This document shows, in pieces, positions 60,384-64,000 of a stretch of 64,000 nt of DNA. The notes under the pieces were generated by a model. It saw only the letters and a list, made by a program, of their open reading frames with translations. It searched no databases and was not told the DNA's origin. Location: the NCBI RefSeq assembly GCF_016921195.1, contig NZ_JAFGYF010000002.1:1-64000 (forward strand), given 5' to 3'. A program made the translations under genes and the position numbers. The stretch comes from Cellulosimicrobium cellulans. GTDB lineage: Bacteria > Actinomycetota > Actinomycetes > Actinomycetales > Cellulomonadaceae. Position 1 is the stretch's first letter; each line of letters opens with the position of its first letter.

Positions 60384-61952
60384 GTGGCGCCCTCAACCCC
60401 GATTTCCGCACTCCCGCGAGAGTTCGAGCACCCCGCCCTGCAGGAGCTCCTGCGGCGCGGCAGCGCGAACGGTCGCGTCGACGCCGAGAGCTTCCGCACC
60501 GCGTGCGAGCAGGCCGCCGTCAACGACGCCAAGCGGCTGAAGGCGGTCTTCCGCGCGCTCGCGGGCGCCGGCGTCGAGGTCGACATCCCGACCACGACGA
60601 AGGTCGCGGCGGCGGCGTCGCCGCGCAGCACGACGACGGCGCGCACCAAGACCGCGGCGGCCAAGACGACGTCGACGACGAAGCGCACGACCACGAAGGC
60701 CGCTCCCGCGCCCGAGAGCGACCCGGCCGAGGCGTCGCCGTCCACGGGTCCCGCGAAGCCCGCTGCCCGCAAGACCGCGGCGAAGGCCCCGGCCAAGGCG
60801 AAGGCGGCCCCGGCGCGTGCCAAGAAGAAGGACGACGACGAGGACGACGCCGAGGTCGAGATCGAGGACCTCGAGATCGACGTGACCGAGGACGAGCCGG
60901 AGGACGACGCGGCCGCGGAGGCGGGCGCCAAGAAGTCCGCTGCCGGTGCCGCGGCCACCGACGAGCCCGAGGAGACGGGCTTCGTCGTGTCGGACGCCGA
61001 CGAGGACGACGCTCCGGTGCAGCAGGTCGTGACCGCGGGCGCGACGGCCGACCCGGTCAAGGACTATCTCAAGCAGATCGGCAAGGTCGCGCTGCTGAAC
61101 GCGGAGCAGGAGGTCGAGCTCGCGAAGCGGATCGAGGCCGGTCTGTTCGCGGAGGAGAAGCTCGCGGCCGAGGGCGACGACCTGGACCGCAAGCTCAAGC
61201 GTGAGCTGCAGTGGATCGCGCACGACGGCAAGCGGGCGAAGAACCACCTGCTGGAGGCGAACCTGCGTCTGGTGGTGTCGCTGGCCAAGCGGTACACGGG
61301 TCGCGGCATGCTGTTCCTGGACCTCATCCAGGAGGGCAACCTCGGTCTGATCCGTGCGGTCGAGAAGTTCGACTACACCAAGGGCTACAAGTTCTCGACG
61401 TACGCGACGTGGTGGATCCGTCAGGCGATCACGCGCGCGATGGCCGACCAGGCGCGCACCATCCGTATCCCGGTGCACATGGTCGAGGTCATCAACAAGC
61501 TCGCGCGCGTGCAGCGCCAGATGCTGCAGGACCTGGGTCGTGAGCCCACCCCGGAGGAGCTCGCCAAGGAGCTCGACATGACCCCGGAGAAGGTCGTCGA
61601 GGTCCAGAAGTACGGCCGCGAGCCCATCTCGCTGCACACGCCCCTCGGCGAGGACGGCGACAGCGAGTTCGGCGACCTCATCGAGGACTCCGAGGCGATC
61701 GTCCCGGCCGACGCGGTGAGCTTCACCCTCCTCCAGGAGCAGCTGCACCAGGTGCTCGACACGCTCAGCGAGCGCGAGGCGGGCGTCGTCTCGATGCGGT
61801 TCGGCCTGTCCGACGGGCAGCCGAAGACGCTCGACGAGATCGGCAAGGTCTACGGCGTGACGCGCGAGCGCATCCGGCAGATCGAGTCGAAGACCATGTC
61901 GAAGCTGCGCCACCCGAGCCGCTCGCAGGTCCTGCGCGACTACCTGGACTGA
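60384..61952 (+). CDS. sigA: Primary RNA polymerase sigma factor (RpoD/SigA)
   Basis: 522 aa. The N-terminal ~220 residues are low-complexity: a Lys/Ala/Thr-rich stretch followed by an acidic stretch ([18 protein letters not shown]), then region 1.2 ([31 protein letters not shown]), region 2 ([46 protein letters not shown]), region 3, and region 4 ([30 protein letters not shown]). It directs housekeeping transcription. GAAAGG 7 nt before the GTG at 60384 makes this start better than the TTG at 60366. A perfect palindromic terminator follows. Confidence 0.96.
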   Translation: MAPSTPISALPREFEHPALQELLRRGSANGRVDAESFRTACEQAAVNDAKRLKAVFRALAGAGVEVDIPTTTKVAAAASPRSTTTARTKTAAAKTTSTTKRTTTKAAPAPESDPAEASPSTGPAKPAARKTAAKAPAKAKAAPARAKKKDDDEDDAEVEIEDLEIDVTEDEPEDDAAAEAGAKKSAAGAAATDEPEETGFVVSDADEDDAPVQQVVTAGATADPVKDYLKQIGKVALLNAEQEVELAKRIEAGLFAEEKLAAEGDDLDRKLKRELQWIAHDGKRAKNHLLEANLRLVVSLAKRYTGRGMLFLDLIQEGNLGLIRAVEKFDYTKGYKFSTYATWWIRQAITRAMADQARTIRIPVHMVEVINKLARVQRQMLQDLGREPTPEELAKELDMTPEKVVEVQKYGREPISLHTPLGEDGDSEFGDLIEDSEAIVPADAVSFTLLQEQLHQVLDTLSEREAGVVSMRFGLSDGQPKTLDEIGKVYGVTRERIRQIESKTMSKLRHPSRSQVLRDYLD

Positions 61953-62010
61953 CGCGGAGGGCGGGCGTCCACGGAGCGCCCGCCCCGTCCCGCGACGTCG
62001 GCCACGACGC

Positions 62011-62046
62011 ACGAAGGCCCCGAGGAGATCTCCTCGGGGCCTTCGT
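62011..62046. terminator. sigA terminator
   Basis: Perfect palindrome of 18-bp arms (62011-62028 / 62029-62046), ACGAAGGCCCCGAGGAGA and its complement, ending TTCGT. It can also end the minus-strand DUF7455 transcript. Confidence 0.9.
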
Positions 62047-62132
62047 CGTGTCCTGGTCGGTTCTGCCGCCGTTCCGGGCGGTGGAGCCGGTCCGGCGGTC
62101 TCGCGCCCTGGGGCGCGTGGGCGGGCGGCGCG

Positions 62133-62345
62133 TCAGCGCGCGCCGTGCTCCGCGAGCAGCTTGTCGGTCTCGTCCTGGATGGACGTCGCGAGGTCGGTGT
62201 AGGCATCCGCGTGCGCCCGCGCGTGGTGGCCGCAGAACAGCAGCTCGCCGCTCGGCAGGACCACACGGACGTACGCCTGGGCCCCGCAGCGGTCGCAGCG
62301 GTCGGCCGCGGTCAGCGGTTCGGTGGTGGTCGTCGTAGCAGTCAC
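62133..62345 (-). CDS. DUF7455-like small zinc-ribbon protein
   Basis: 70 aa. A Thr-rich start is followed by CDRCGAQAYVRV and LLFCGHHARAH, a CxxC plus CxHH arrangement that could bind zinc. Similar small proteins lie next to sigA or parE in many actinobacteria as I recall; the function is unknown. GTG start at 62345; TTTGAT (62352-62357) 6 nt upstream is a weak -10. Confidence 0.8.
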   Translation of the reverse strand: MTATTTTTEPLTAADRCDRCGAQAYVRVVLPSGELLFCGHHARAHADAYTDLATSIQDETDKLLAEHGAR

Positions 62346-62515
62346 GTGAACATCAAACCACCTGCTCCCCAGGATTCGTCCCGCGGGGGCCGCGGGTTCG
62401 CTACCCGCGAAGCGCCGCGAGCCGGTGCCGGCGCGTGCCGGGCTCGCTCCGGGGCCGGCGCCGCCCGCGGCGGGGGAGCGCAACGGTGTGGGCGCGCTCG
62501 TCTAGGCTTGCCGCC

Positions 62516-64000
<1,485 letters not shown>

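Overview
The window is a very GC-rich (roughly 70-75%) actinobacterial chromosome segment with about 60 tightly packed genes on both strands, no tRNA or rRNA gene, and no integrase, transposase or CRISPR array that I can see. The overall gene order (pepA / lpdA-sucB / TIGR01777 SDR; glycerate kinase / erpA / cta-qcr; trpD / DEDD exonuclease-UvrC; fadD15-like ligase; plsC; class II DAHP synthase / pknL / Rv2175c-like / polyprenyl synthase; sigA) matches, as I recall it, the conserved Rv2173-Rv2216 block of Mycobacterium tuberculosis. Together with a PPi-dependent phosphofructokinase and an actinobacterial bcc-aa3 oxidase, this suggests a Micrococcales member (Cellulomonadaceae or Promicromonosporaceae type, for example Cellulosimicrobium). 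That placement is inference from gene content, not a database match.

Layout. 1-796 has no convincing gene but carries a 38-bp tandem repeat. 797-8727: membrane-anchored pseudokinase, TIGR01777 SDR, the E2/E3 pair of a 2-oxoacid dehydrogenase (sucB, lpdA) and leucyl aminopeptidase. 8831-11004: an operon of small membrane proteins ending in pyrD. 11038-30168 is the accessory stretch: MocR/YczE pair, aldo-keto reductase, DNA polymerase IV, a stress-signalling cluster (PAS-GAF-PP2C phosphatase, small MT0933-like protein, PAS-ANTAR antiterminator), epoxide hydrolase, MFS exporter with TetR regulator, M20 dipeptidase, VOC protein, thioesterase, DJ-1/PfpI protein, nadA and glycerate kinase.

30360-40926 is the respiratory core: erpA (Fe-S insertion), a TusA-like carrier translationally coupled to an odd cysteine-desulfurase homologue, then ctaC-ctaD-ctaF on the plus strand and ctaE-qcrC-qcrA-qcrB on the minus strand. 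Between the two oxidase operons lies a 5'-truncated superoxide dismutase remnant flanked by three perfect hairpin terminators. 41237-51150: degenerate receiver protein, trpD, stand-alone Lrp RAM domain coupled to a DEDDh/UvrC-like nuclease, NYN protein, acyl-CoA ligase, ROK glucokinase, and a divergent membrane protein/acyltransferase pair. 51276-64000: PPi-PFK, DAHP synthase, PASTA kinase with its Rv2175c-like neighbour, prenyl synthase, lipoprotein, DUF4192, Usp, primary sigma factor, DUF7455 and a parE cut by the window end.

The two most notable observations are: (1) the TusA-coupled cysteine desulfurase homologue keeps its persulfide-cysteine loop but lacks the PLP lysine, the stacking histidine and the PLP-contacting glutamine, beside the Fe-S and cytochrome genes; and (2) about 26 genes have a TANNNT-like -10 hexamer exactly 6 or 7 nt before the start codon, which indicates widespread leaderless transcription and lets many start codons be fixed from sequence alone.
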